Shown here: positions 22,023 to 34,445 of the stretch, piece after piece
Numbering within the stretch: position 1 is the first letter of the stretch
How the letters are laid out: each line of letters opens with the position of its first letter
DNA from: Doris montereyensis
Lineage: Eukaryota; Mollusca; Gastropoda; Nudibranchia; Dorididae
Direction of reading: 5' to 3'
Assembly: GCA_037039925.1 (NCBI GenBank)
Contig: JAXRKP010001482.1
Span: 56,509-120,508 of the forward strand
Length of the DNA: 64,000 nucleotides
The notes under the pieces: generated by a model
Told to the model about the DNA's origin: nothing
Database searches by the model: none
What the model saw: only the letters and a program-made list of their open reading frames with translations
Program-made: the position numbers and the translations under genes

Positions 22023-25000
22023 CTGGATAAAGAAGAATAAAATAGTAGGAATACATCACTCTTGCATATATATGTACATTAAATATTTTAATATATTTAA
22101 TTTTTTTTTTCAAGTGAGGATGTTATGTATTGCAACATAATCTAAGAACACTTTTTTTCAGTTTCAAACACTCCTTAACTAACAGAATAAAATTGACAAA
22201 TTCTACGTCGTCCTTCTGCTTGCACCTCTCCCTCGCTCCCTCCCCCTATCTGTCTGTCTCTCTCTTTGACTCTGTACACTAAGCAAAAACAAACTGAAAA
22301 GTTGGGTTTTTTTAAATTAAAGCCAAACAAAATAACCCAAAAGATTAAAAAAGAACAACCAGAAAAAAGGCATCAAACACTTACAGACCAATAACGACAC
22401 ACTTGGAGACACTTACCACACTAATGACAAGCTGATTTATTGTTTCCTTTGACACATCTGTCCCCATTTTCTCGTAGAAATCAAATGCACTCGCAACCAA
22501 TGAAGAGCCCACCAAATAGAAAGCAAAAAAGGAGTATACCACCATATCCTAGAGGGAGTAAATTAGAACAAGAAAGAACATCATTTTCGTGAAATATTGA
22601 TACATTGACTAAAAGTTACTTAATTGTTATCTAGAGTGGTGTAACGTCCGTGCAGCTATAACATCAATAGGGCTGGTCAGTTCTGTCTGATGTGTGTCTT
22701 AAAAATTCTCTTTATTTTTTTTTTTAATTCATTTTATGTCAATGAAAATTCTCATTCATTTCAATAAAAATAAATGTTATTTGTTCCATATGATGTTACA
22801 AATAAGGGAAACTTGGGACATTCCAACTTTTCAACCAATCAAAACATAAAGTTTATACAAATGGGTCATTTTATTACAAGTTGGACAGGCTATTTATAGA
22901 TATCTTCTCAAGTCATAGGATAATTTATTAACACAAATAGGTTCCTTTCTTTACATGATCTCTGCTTCTGGTCCTTAGGTAGCTGTGTTGATGTTACACA
23001 AGTCTATATAAATATATTCATGATATTATCTGACAAGCTTTTAACATCTCTAATTATAAACGAGTTTTAAACAACAAGAGAATTTATACGTAAACACTGT
23101 ATGGAAGATGTGGAATTTGAAGAGTTCAACAACTTACGAAAAACGTCCCTCGAATCCAAAGGCTGTGATCAAAGAGGTAACATGCCCAACAAGAAAAACA
23201 CAAGTTGACAACAAGGTGAGGACTAGAACAAACAGCATTATTCGGAAATGCCAACTGAGGGGGTAGACTGAGTAATCCCCTTCATTGGTGCCAGCACACA
23301 CCAAAGCGATTAATGTTGCAAGGGTCATTACCTGTAGCATAAGACAAGAATTATTTTTTTTAACTTTTACACAAAATGAATGGGATTAATTAAACTTCAT
23401 TGTAACTTGTCAAGAATGTATGCAATGAAACATCATGTTATTATAGATATTGAAGAACTACTATTTAATGTATTATATTATAATTATATTATATATAGTA
23501 CCGGGTATATTATTTATTTTTATGTATCACTAAATGATTACCCGAATATATTGAAAATGATTGAAAGTTTGGAAGTATCCTTGTTGAAATTGTCTGATCA
23601 CAGCAAATGGGTATCTGTTCACTATTATAGCCAAACTTATCACTTCCAAATATTGTGTTAAAACATTACCCCTTTTTGTTGTTTTCTCTCCCTTCCTTTA
23701 ACTACATATATGTCAATGAAGTGATAAGGTGATGGTTGATGACGCAGAGGTAAAGGTTTCGATCCCGTGGTGGCCAGGATTTTTTTACCTATTCCTTGTA
23801 TTTGTCTCTGTCTATGTTCCTACGGGGTATGTTCCTAACAGTTAACAGGCTTTAATATTATTCAGTGTCATTTCCTAGGGAATTATAGCTTTGAACTTGT
23901 TCTAATTCTTCTCTGCCCAGCTTAAGGTTTTGTGTCTTAGATTCCCTAGTTACTAGCATTGTTTTTGTTTTATTTGCATTTATTTTCGGTCCTCTTTTAT
24001 TTAGTTCCTTATTCAGCATGTTGATATTATATTGAAGGTGATAACATAAGAATAAGAGGGCTCAGAAGGCAACTCTGTATAAGTCTACCTACTTCAAATT
24101 CTTCAGATAAGTTTCAGCTATTCTTACTGCACATGTTCGTTTTTTTGTAAAGATTTTTAATAGCTTCTATCAAATTTTGTTCTACATTATGCTCTGTTAA
24201 AGAATGCCATAGTTTATCTCTCTTTACAGTGTCAAATGCCTTTTCTAAGTCAATAAAACAGAGGTGTTTATAAATCAGTATTTCTTTCAAGGAATTTTCC
24301 ATTGTTTGTCTAATTGTAAATATGTGGTCCTGTACACTTCTTCATAGTTAATCCGTTCCCCTTTTCCAGTCATCTGGCACCTGTTTTGACTTCCATGTTT
24401 GTTAAAATGTTTCATGCAGTAGTTTGCCTGCATCTCTCCCTTGGTTTTTAATAATTTTCTTCTTTACCTATGACTCCTCCTGATGTTTCTGTATTGTTGC
24501 CTACTCTAACATTTAAATCTCCTAAAACCGTTAGTTCCTGTTAGGGTTTGAGATTGTCTGCAGCTAATTTGTAAATGTTTTCAAAGATATCTTTTTTTCT
24601 TTGCTGGCATCTTCGTTTGGTCCTTTAGCTATTAATAACCTAGAGCTAATAAATTTACAACTTTCTAATAGGTTTTCATATTTTCTATGCATTAGGAAGC
24701 CAACTCCAGCTCTATCCTTTACATCTACTTCTGAAAAATCTGTGTTCGTTTCTTGGGTCATCTTCTGAAGTTCAGTCCGGGTGTATCATCTTCGTTGCTC
24801 TGAATCAGTTGGTTTTGGGTAAGCAGGTGATTAACCCACTGTACCCTAGGTAGGTAGTGAGGCTGCCACCTTGAAGTCCCTACCAGGCCTTGGTTTTGAT
24901 TTTCTGACAAGGTTAACCCCTTTAGCCTTTGGTCAGCCAAGACCAACGTGCAAGGCAGCAGGTTATGATTTTTCGTTCGGGGTTAACTCCCCTAGCCTTT

Positions 25001-25972
25001 GGTCAGCCAAGACCAACCTGCAAGGCAGCAGGAGACTCATGGAGGGTGAGACTGTCTAGTCCGTATAAGTGCAAGCACCTGCCCACTGTCTGGCCCTCAG
25101 ACCCAAAATCATGAATAATTATTTGACATATTATGTTCATACTTCACACATTCAAAGGGTATCATGTTGTGACTGACATAGATTATATTTTTTGTTGCTA
25201 AACATTTTGGTTGTCATGCTATCGACGACGATATTGGATTTTATACACTTTTTTCCAATCACTAAATCTCAAGTTGCAATCACCCAACGTTTATCAAATT
25301 TGAGATACATAGGAAGTAAAAAGACATGTCAAGGTTGAATTTGATTGTATTTTAGATATCTGATCTAGTTATTGAAAAAAAATATTCAAAAACATAATTT
25401 TACAAAATCTCGAAAAACACCAATTTTTTATACTAAATCGTCAACAACAAAATCCATCAGAACAAAGAAATCCATCATGGGATAAAAAAGGAGAGAAAAG
25501 ATATATAAAGAAAATGGAACAATTTTGCACAATAATTATCAAAATAAACTTACAAATTGAAGAAACTGAAGGAATCAAAACACGTGAATAAATATCCTGG
25601 ATCCCAGATAATGATGACTTTGGGTTTCACTTTTTCATCTTTTAACGAACCAGCCCCAATTGGACGTAACAACTCTGTATGTTTGCTCGGATGATGGCCC
25701 AGCTCCAGGCTGTCTTGGATTTTGTCCATAGGACGAATCACGTTTTTGCTAAGTCGATGAGCGTCAACAGTATTCTTCAAACTATTTCTGTGCTGTCCAC
25801 TTTGGGAATTGAATGGGCAATCATCGTTTGATTTTGTGGGTCCGTCATAAAACGGATTTGAAATGCTTGTGCACGAAGAGCTTTGAGATTCAGATGGAGA
25901 GCTGAAGGCGGGACAGTTCCTCACTAATGGCACTTTCTGTATTATCTTGATCATTATCATCCATGATAACAC
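21897..25972 (-). CDS. MARVEL-domain (CKLF-like/CMTM-type) four-pass membrane protein, whole locus
   Basis: Four coding exons read on the minus strand: 25972-25554, 23331-23138, 22548-22417 and 22022-21897 (TAG at 21899-21897). The protein has a roughly 110-residue polar, Ser/Pro-rich cytoplasmic N-terminus ending KPKVIIIWDPGYLFTC. Four hydrophobic spans follow: FFNLVMTLATLIALVCAG, MLFVLVLTLLSTCVFLVG, VVYSFFAFYLVGSSLVASAF and GYVCMVLNGLSAFLSY. The cytoplasmic tail is short and charged, ending EEDEIDL. This is the topology of MARVEL proteins (CMTM, plasmolipin, MAL), which act in membrane trafficking and apposition; the specific role here is unknown. The acidic C-terminal EEDEIDL could be a sorting signal (inference). 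The first two introns each leave the frame one base short; the third is canonical and in phase. The first intron carries an antisense LINE. Confidence 0.8.
22417..22548 (-). CDS. MARVEL gene exon 3 (TM3 and second outer loop)
   Basis: It lies between acceptor ACTCCCTCTAG and donor GTG|GTAAGT. It encodes DMVVYSFFAFYLVGSSLVAS (TM3) and a polar loop (YEKMGTDVSKETINQ). It is exactly 44 codons, phase 0 in and 0 out, and joins correctly to exon 4. Exon 2 ends in phase 2, so one base is missing at that junction. Confidence 0.8.
23138..23331 (-). CDS. MARVEL gene exon 2 (rest of TM1, TM2)
   Basis: The acceptor is TCTTATGCTACAG and the donor is GTAAGT (first intron base 23137). It encodes VMTLATLIALVCAG (rest of TM1), a short extracellular loop (TNEGDYSVYPLS), and TM2 within RIMLFVLVLTLLSTCVFLVG. 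It starts at a whole codon whereas exon 1 ends in phase 2. Confidence 0.8.
23735..23885 (+). mobile_element. SINE family D
   Basis: GATGACGCAGAGGTAAAGGT + TTCGATCCCGTGGTGGCCAG (box B-like TTTCGATCC), then TTTTTTACCTATTCCTTGTA, TCTATGTTCCTACGGGG. Lies in intron 1 of the MARVEL gene. Confidence 0.6.
24110..25105 (-). mobile_element. LINE family 1 copy, antisense in MARVEL gene intron 1 (5' UTR, endonuclease remnant, start of RT)
   Basis: Read on minus: a 5' UTR with near-repeats of AGGGTTAACCCC...TTTGGTCAGCCAAGACC near 24900-25050. Endonuclease text follows (KDRAGVGFLMHRKYENLLES, RLLIAKG), then GDLN-like text in other frames. The RT beginning is CFIDLEKAFDTVKRDKLWHS at 24260-24160. The internal region is deleted and frames are broken. 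Same family as the copies at 30.0, 56.7 and 60.1 kb. Confidence 0.75.
25554..25972 (-). CDS. MARVEL gene exon 1 (N-terminal cytoplasmic domain, start of TM1)
   Basis: The open frame of about 140 codons ends at donor GTAAGT (first intron base 25553). The text is polar (SSPSESQSSSCTS, NPFYDGPTK) and ends DPGYLFTCFDSFSFFN, which leads into TM1. The start codon is uncertain: the frame opens at the ATG at 25972-25970. An alternative ATG ten bases downstream (25962-25960) in another frame gives an acidic MDDNDQDNTESAISEE, more typical of such proteins, but it needs a frame change near 25920. Confidence 0.65.
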
Positions 25973-25979
25973 TTTTTGG

Positions 25980-26920
25980 GGTCACAGGGTGTGCCTTGGT
26001 GGAGCATTCATGAGTTCATAGTGGCAATCATGTCTTACACTGTATCCCAATGCTTATTTGACTTTGTGGATGATTTCATGCTCAGTGTGACAAGCAACAA
26101 CACATTGTGCCCCTGGGTTGGTTTTTAAAAAAAAGAATAAAATTCAAAGATTTATGATAACAATTTAAAAAATAAATGCAAATTTAATGGAAGAATGTGT
26201 AATACGATATCAAAACAGAGTGCATTGAAAGCTTTCAATATCTATATATATATATATAGCTGTACGTTTCAAACTTTGACGCGAAACTCTCAGGACAATA
26301 GGATGTTTTAGGTTCTTAACTCTTGGGTCAAATCAGTATCTTAATAATAATATATTGGAAAAGGATTGTTTTTGCCAGCAATCCACGAAACTTTTTATTG
26401 TTACTAATTTTTTAAATTATAGATTTCTGATCGTTATAATAAAAAGCCTGTGTGACATCAGTATTGAGTGCTAATTTGATTTAATAATCGTATTTGATGT
26501 CACCTGTAACCGATAAAGTGGTATCTGAGTTGACCACAGTCAAGAAACCCAGCTTTATAATAAAGAGAAACCATAATCCAACATTCTTTATGGGCATGCT
26601 TGTTTACTATAAAACGGTGAGGTAAGAGGCATGTAAACGATGAATGACAAAAAATAATATAGAATCCCTGTAAGCTGTAAGAACAAAGACAAGACAAATA
26701 CAATATAGAGGAACAAACAGAAAATTGTCATAGGCACCATTAGAGTCGAACCAACAATCATTACATCAGCACCTAGATCGCCTCACTATGACAAGATCCG
26801 GTCACTTTGACGTCTGTTTTCAAAACAGTGCACATTTCAACCTATATGTACAATCCTCTTTACATTAGTAACAATGCCAGAAACTGTCAAAAGAGTAAGG
26901 GGCTGCTGCAAGATCTAGAG
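25980..26920. other. upstream region of the MARVEL gene
   Basis: Would contain the promoter or 5' non-coding exons of the minus-strand gene. No TATA box or CpG-rich stretch stands out. Includes one SINE D. Confidence 0.35.
26670..26795 (-). mobile_element. SINE family D, reverse
   Basis: ACAAAGACAAGACAAATACA and ATAGGCACCATTAGAGTCGA; the latter is the complement of the family's tRNA-like promoter end. Confidence 0.6.
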
Positions 26921-26924
26921 AAAG

Positions 26925-26945
26925 TGTGTGTGTGTGTGTGTGTGT

Positions 26946-27037
<92 letters not shown>

Positions 27038-27043
27038 AGAGAC

Positions 27044-27124
<81 letters not shown>

Positions 27125-27259
27125 AGGGAGAGAGAGAGAACTGGGAGGGAGAGAATAGTGTGTGTGAGAAGAGAGAGCTAAGGGAGAAACAGGGGGAGGG
27201 GGTGAGAACTAGATTAGTGTGTCAGGAGACAACTAGCGATAGTGTGTGTGTGTGAGAGG

Positions 27260-27354
<95 letters not shown>

Positions 27355-27456
27355 AGAGGGAGAAAGAGAGAAAGGGAGGGGTGAGAACTAGAGATAGTGT
27401 GTGTGTGAGAAAGAGAGGAGGTAGTAAGGGAGAGATAGGAGATGTGTGTATGTGGG

Positions 27457-27524
<68 letters not shown>

Positions 27525-27610
27525 GAGAGAGAGAAATTAGAAAGAGGAGAGAGAGACAGATAGAGGAGACAGAGGAATTAGAAAGGGAGATAGTGTGTGT
27601 ATGGCAAAGA

Positions 27611-27659
<49 letters not shown>

Positions 27660-27781
27660 GAGAGGGGAGACAGACAGAGAAATTAGAAACAGGAGAGAGA
27701 CAAAGAGGGAGAGGGGGAGGGAGAGAGGGAGGGGGAGAGGGAGGGAGGGAGGAGAGAAAGAGAAAGGAGAGAGGGAGAGAG

Positions 27782-27862
<81 letters not shown>

Positions 27863-27878
27863 GAGAGAGAGAGAGATA
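26925..27878. repeat. kilobase-scale (GA)n purine array
   Basis: Starts with (TG)n at 26925-26945, then GA repeats interrupted by GTGTGTG islands at about 27160, 27220-27255, 27400 and 27590. Nearly pure purine between islands. No coding sense. Confidence 0.97.
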
Positions 27879-27879
27879 A

Positions 27880-29825
27880 GGTAGGGATTTACCCTTATGA
27901 ATTATGTCCATTTATAAATTTATTTAGATCTATTTATTCTCTCTAGATTAGATCATAATATCTAACATCTAGATAGATTCTTGATCTAGATCTAGAGTCT
28001 AGAATCTAGAGCTAGATCTCTAGCTCTGGATATAGAATTTTATAATTAGATATATATGACAAAATACTAGGAAAGGGAATGGAGACTACGAAATTTGATC
28101 TTTAGAGAGTAGAGACAGTTCAGACATTAGACGGAGATCTAGAATCTAAATTATCATTATCGAGTGGTATTAAAAATATCAAAGCCATGTCCGATCCACC
28201 TACACAGTGGTTCAAATGTAATAGACATCCATATCATCATCTAAACTAGATCTAAATCTATATCTATATCTTACTTCTCGTATTTTTTAGATGTCATCCG
28301 CAAGGAAGAGCACTGTGGGTGTGTTAGCCCGATGGCCAGTGTTTGCATTTTTGCTTCCAGATCGGAGATGGCGCAGGAAGCAGAGAGACAGGCAGACAGC
28401 TTGTTCTGTGGTCGTCTCGTCTGCTAGAATAATAATATGAGATTCGAGTTCTGTACTTGTGGTCTAGACATTAATTCTGGTGGTCGATACCTGTGACAAA
28501 TTTGAAAGAGAAAAATAATTGTGATTCAATCTCGATTATATCTTTGATAACAGCAAATTCGATTAGAGTTTGAATATTATCCATTATTATTATGTTGGCC
28601 TTCACTAGTCTTCAGTATTCAGTAGGCCTATAACTAAAACAAAATTAATTGATTATTTTCTAGCGCAGCCCCTAGACTATCGCAATCAGAAATTAATTAC
28701 TTGTCATCACGCTATCTCTAATCATGCCTCTTGGCCTATCTATATGTATAGATTTAATCATTTATGTTCTCTTTCGAGTTTGTAATCATCATTACATGTG
28801 GTCTCACGATTGCGCGTTTCAACAGCCCTTTTGATGCTTGATCCACATTTGAGCATTTTTTCGACGAACAGGGCGCACGAACAAAACATGACACGCAAAA
28901 TGGTCTGGTGTGGGCGTGTTTTTTAATTGTTTTTTTCTTATTCGCCGTACAATTCGCAAAGGCTGAACGTGTCCCGGCTGCGACCGTGGAAAATTCTGAG
29001 CAGAGCTAAATGTCCTACTGTCTTGAACAGCACAGTGGTCCACACTTGAGCACGAACTCATCGAATCAGCGCGCGCCCTGTTGGATGAAAATGCTCAAGT
29101 GTGGACCCAGCATAGATGTCCATGTTCGGTTGAGTGTGGGGTGGAGGATAATGGTGGGAAGGGATGAAGTTAATATAATCAGTCAAAGGACTCAAGCAGT
29201 TCCTCAGATCAGGAAATAGTTGCCACTCTTTGAACAACCTGTCATCCTCGATGTGGAATTTCGTGCCAGTGGACATTTGGGAATGTTTCGAAAGTCAACA
29301 CTGAGCACAGTGAAAGCGTTTTGATTGGGTTGGTGTGGGTCACAGACACAGCTACCATAATCTAAAACTGGTTGGTTTTACTAAAACCTTGTAACACTTC
29401 TCTTTTTCATGTTTCAGACAGTTGTGAAGGGTTGTTGTTGGGTGGGGTTTTTTTAAGGAAGTCAAAGAGACCATTTTCTTTTTGTGCACAGTGCTCTACG
29501 TTGTTCTTTCAATTTCAATGATTTGTTGTCTATTGTAACTCCTATTCCTACTTAATGTGGTCTGTTTGTTATAATGTAGATTTTTTTCTCTCTTTACAGC
29601 TATTAATGGTCAACCGTTATTTCCATTGCATCAGCTTAAACTGAATACATGTACAAGAACAAACAGGCTGTCAAACATACATGTAACATTGATTTGTCAC
29701 CTGCATTCATTTCACTCTAGTACAGTAAGGCTGTAAAATAGATTGTAAACAGAAAGTTTCGGCTTGAATTAACTATCTGCGTGTTGACAGTAATACTCAA
29801 GAATGTAATTGGTCAGCTATTATGA
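27880..29825. other. no gene seen; CTAGATCTAG-rich at the left
   Basis: 27930-28270 is dense in overlapping CTAGATCTAG-type palindromes. 28780-29280 is more GC-rich with stop-broken frames and an internal imperfect inverted match around GAGCATTTTT/AAATGCTCAA (28850 and 29088). Confidence 0.4.
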
Positions 29826-29827
29826 AG

Positions 29828-29890
29828 ATGAAAAAGAAGAAGAAGAAGAAGAAGAAGAAGAAGAAGAAGAAGAAGAAGAAGAAGAAGAAC
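29828..29890. repeat. (AAG)n
   Basis: About 20 AAG units directly left of the truncated LINE family 1 copy. Confidence 0.95.
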
Positions 29891-29984
29891 TTCATCCTTG
29901 ACTGGAATCACCTCGATGATCATACCATCAACTCAACATCGATCGAAATTTCAGAGAAAGACTGCCACATCTATAAACTGTCCG

Positions 29985-31490
29985 TTGTAATTACGCCAAT
30001 ATTGGTACAACATATTATTCAGACTATAAAGGGATATCACTACTTAGCGTACCAGAAAAAGTGTATGCCATGATTCTGGAAATGAGACTAAGGAAAAGAG
30101 TAGAGGATCAGATTGAAGAATACCAGAGTGGATTTAGACCAGGAAGAAGTGTACAAGATCAATATTTACAATTAGACAAATAATAGACAAATTCCTTGAG
30201 AGAAACATTGACTTGCATCTGTGTTTTATTGACTTAGAAAAGGCATTTGATACTGTGAGGAGGGACGAACTATGGCAGTCCTTAAAAGAACACAATGTAG
30301 AGCAAACTTTAATAGAAGCTATTAAGTTTTACAATAAACCAACATGTGCAGTGAGAGTAGCTGGAAACATATCTGCAGACTTTGATGTAGATATAGAAGT
30401 AAGACAGGGTTGTATCCTAAGTCCTCTTTTGTTTATCACATTCATGGACTTAGTTGCAAAGGCATCCTCAAAAACGAAGAAAATGAATGTAGGTATGTAG
30501 AAGCTCAAACCAGTAAATGTATCAATGCTTTCATTTGCTGATGATGTAGTTCCTTTGGAAAATCAGAAAGGGACATCCAGTCAAATATCAACATTATGAA
30601 TAATGAATTAAATAAAAGAGGAATGAGAGTAAATGCAAAGAAAACCAAAGCAATGCTAGTAAGTAGGAAGCTAAAACACAAAATCTTAAATTAAGCAGGA
30701 GATTTTAGAACAATTTCAAAGCTACACTTACTTAGGAGTAATAATTAACTCAGAGGAAAACTAACAGAAGAAATCAGCCAGAGAATCAAAAAGGCAAGTG
30801 CAATATATAACCATCCAGGAAAGGCATGTGTAGGTAAACAAGAATTGTCAACAAAAACTAGAATGGCAGTATACAACACAGTTTATTGTCCTACTCTCCT
30901 CTATGGCAGTGAAACCTGGACCTTAGACAGTAGGAAATACAGTAGAGTGCAGACAGCCGAAATGAAATATCTAAGAAGAGTAGTAGGAAAACTAAAAGAG
31001 ACAAAATCAGAAACACAACAATAAGAGATCAAACCAAAGCAGATAGCATAAAAACTAAGATAGAAATGAATCAACTGAGATAGTTTGGGGCATGTTAACA
31101 GAATGAATGACAATAGAATAGCTAAATCAGTATTTTGTGCTAAAACTCAAGGTAGAAGACCAAAAGGCAACCTCGGAGAAAGTGGGAAGAATATATAAAA
31201 GAGGCATTAATGCAAAGAAATGTAACTTTCACGGAAGGAAACGGAAAATGTCAGGACAGGGCATCCTGGAAAGATCATTTTGGGCATCTAAAACCCATAC
31301 ACCGGAAGGTAGAATGGGAGCTGATAAAGAAAAATATAAATTATGCAGATTCAGAAGAAGAAGAAGAAGAAAAAGAAGAAGAAGAAGAAGAAGAAGAAGA
31401 AGAAGAAGAAGAAGAAGAAGAAGAAGAAGAAGAAGAAGAAGAAGAAGAAGAAGAAGAAAAAGAAGAAGAAGAAGAAGAAGACAAGAAGAT
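29985..31490 (+). mobile_element. LINE family 1 copy, RT and C-terminal region with (GAA)n tail
   Basis: An endonuclease-type non-LTR reverse transcriptase, 5'-truncated and frame-broken. RT landmarks in order: ISLLSVPEKVYAMILEMRLR (about 30035), YQSGFRPGRSVQDQ (about 30125), CFIDLEKAFDTVRRDELWQS (about 30225), VRQGCILSPLLFITFMDLVA (about 30400), SFADDVV-like catalytic motif (about 30535). The C-terminal region reads CPTLLYGSETWTLDS and WFGHVNRMNDNRIAKS. It ends at about 31345 in a (GAA)n tract used as 3' tail. Best fit is an RTE/L2-like endonuclease clade; the clade is not certain. Confidence 0.8.
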
Positions 31491-31545
31491 GTGGGTGTGT
31501 GTGTGTATGTGTGTGTATGTGTGTGTGTGTGTGTGCGTGTGTGTG
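31348..31545. repeat. (GAA)n then (GT)n
   Basis: About 45 GAA units form the 3' tail of the LINE; a GT repeat follows at 31492-31547. Confidence 0.95.
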
Positions 31546-31969
31546 TTTGAGGGAGGCAAGAGTTTGGAGCTAGATCCGATCATCTTATTGCTATACGTAA
31601 TAAAACACTGAATACGGGATGGTTATAAAGGTGAATTTTAACTTAATGCTCAGCATGAATCAATTGTCGACTGCAAGTTTGGTAGTCTAACCCCTATGTT
31701 AGAACACAAAAACAAATTCAAGTAGAACAAATATTTGCAGTATGTTATAGTTAGAAATACAAATATGTAGTTTCATGTCATAAAATAAGCCAAGCATATG
31801 ATGCATGTGGTTGTTCTCGTAGGATAGCCGTAAAAAAAGCAAATGAAAAAGTAGCCCCCCTCCTCCCCATGAAACATGATTGTATTTATATACCGGTAAT
31901 GTAATAAGAAGAGTTACGACTTTTTTATTATATCTGAAGCTTGAAATCGGAAAATTTTCCTGAGTAAGT

Positions 31970-32240
31970 TGAGTTCCTTCAAAGCACTCACGGCCCATAG
32001 AACCGTCAGCTTGAAGTGGAACTGGTGATAATAATCACCTTCTGAACAGGTCGCTAGTCTGCCGCAGGGTTTTACTCCATGGTTGTTGTTGGTACCCATA
32101 TGCATCGGGGTCGAGTGGGGAACATGCGTGTTGCGTGTTTTTCCCCAAATGAACACAACGTCAGACTTGCATTGCTATGATTTAAACCTAGAAGCTCATG
32201 ATTCCAAGTCCAGCAATTAAGCTACTAGGGCCACCGACAC
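31970..32240 (-). mobile_element. SINE family A (tRNA-derived)
   Basis: Tail GTTCCTTCAAAGCACTCACG at the left, body GAACAGGTCGCTAGTCTGCC, degraded head at the right (GGCCCTAGTAGCTTAATTGC on minus). Confidence 0.8.
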
Positions 32241-32345
32241 AATCTATCCTAAGTCATTATGAAAAACAGTCTTTGAGCTTTTGTACTTATGAGATGCATC
32301 TAGATGTACATGTATTATTAAAATGCTTTCTGCACTGTCCATCTC

Positions 32346-32650
<305 letters not shown>

Positions 32651-32714
32651 TCACCCACACATACGCACACTCAAAGTATATCAGTTCCTTCACTGTGTTT
32701 TAAAATGAGTTAGT

Positions 32715-33565
<851 letters not shown>

Positions 33566-33839
33566 TAACCTTCTCAATGTTTGATATTGGTGGATCATTT
33601 GCGTGCTCTTTGGTGTGGACTAATGACGTCATCGTCAAATTATCTTTTTTTCGCGAGACGTATGTCCTAGTGTAAACATTACATTTTTGACTGTTCGGGA
33701 AAAGTCAACAAAATATGGCTCGTGGGTTCGATATTTTATAATCATGACACATTGGTTATGTGTGCCAATTGGGCAATTTCAGGTGCCAAATTGTTGTAGG
33801 GCGGTCTGAAGTGTGAAGTACTGAAGGGTATGTAGTTAC

Positions 33840-34000
33840 ATGGTTGACAGCACGCTTTCTTTTCAAGACGAGGCGATGGGTTCCGAGGTGTATGTAGCGG
33901 GTTCGATTCTATAATCAGGATCTTTATTTTTTTAACCCTGTCTTGTCCTTTGTATGTGTGTCTCTTTTTGTTCCTACATGATTTCCAACATTTATTTCAT
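33840..34000 (+). mobile_element. SINE family D
   Basis: TTGACAGCACGCTTTCTTTT, TATGTAGCGGGTTCGATTCT (box B), CTGTCTTGTCCTTTGTATGT. Confidence 0.6.
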
Positions 34001-34179
34001 GTCCTTATTCATTGCGATAATTGTTTAACATCCCCCCACAACTGCTATCGAATTGTACATTTCTTTTGATGGGGCTAAACGTGAATTTCTCTAGTTTAGT
34101 CGACAATGTTAACACATCTGACAAACTAATGTTTTATTTTACTTTCGATAAACAGTGTGGTAAGGGATTTGTCGAACGT

Positions 34180-34445
34180 GAAGAAAAAGGAAAAAAAAAT
34201 TAAAACTACAAAGGAACAAAGGCAAGACAAATGTAAGAAATAGACAGAAACAGTCTCGGCCACCATAGGATTGAGCCCGCAACCTCTTTGCGTAGTAAAC
34301 TCGTTTGGTAGCACGCTTTTCATGGGGAGCCCATAGGTGGCGACGCAGAGGTCGCGGGCTCAATCCCTATGGTGACCAAGACTTTTTCTGTCTTTTCTTT
34401 GTTACTCTAGGACTTTAATATTATCTAATGTAGTTATACTAACGG
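34180..34445. mobile_element. two SINE family D copies head to head
   Basis: Minus copy 34180-34312 (CACCATAGGATTGAGCCCGC). Plus copy 34325-34445 (AGGTCGCGGGCTCAATCCCT + ATGGTGACC). The two box B ends face each other across about 50 bp. Confidence 0.75.

Noticed and set aside
27446..27946. 166-codon Arg/Glu-rich open frame
   Set aside because: Translation of the GA array; alternating R-E has no independent support.
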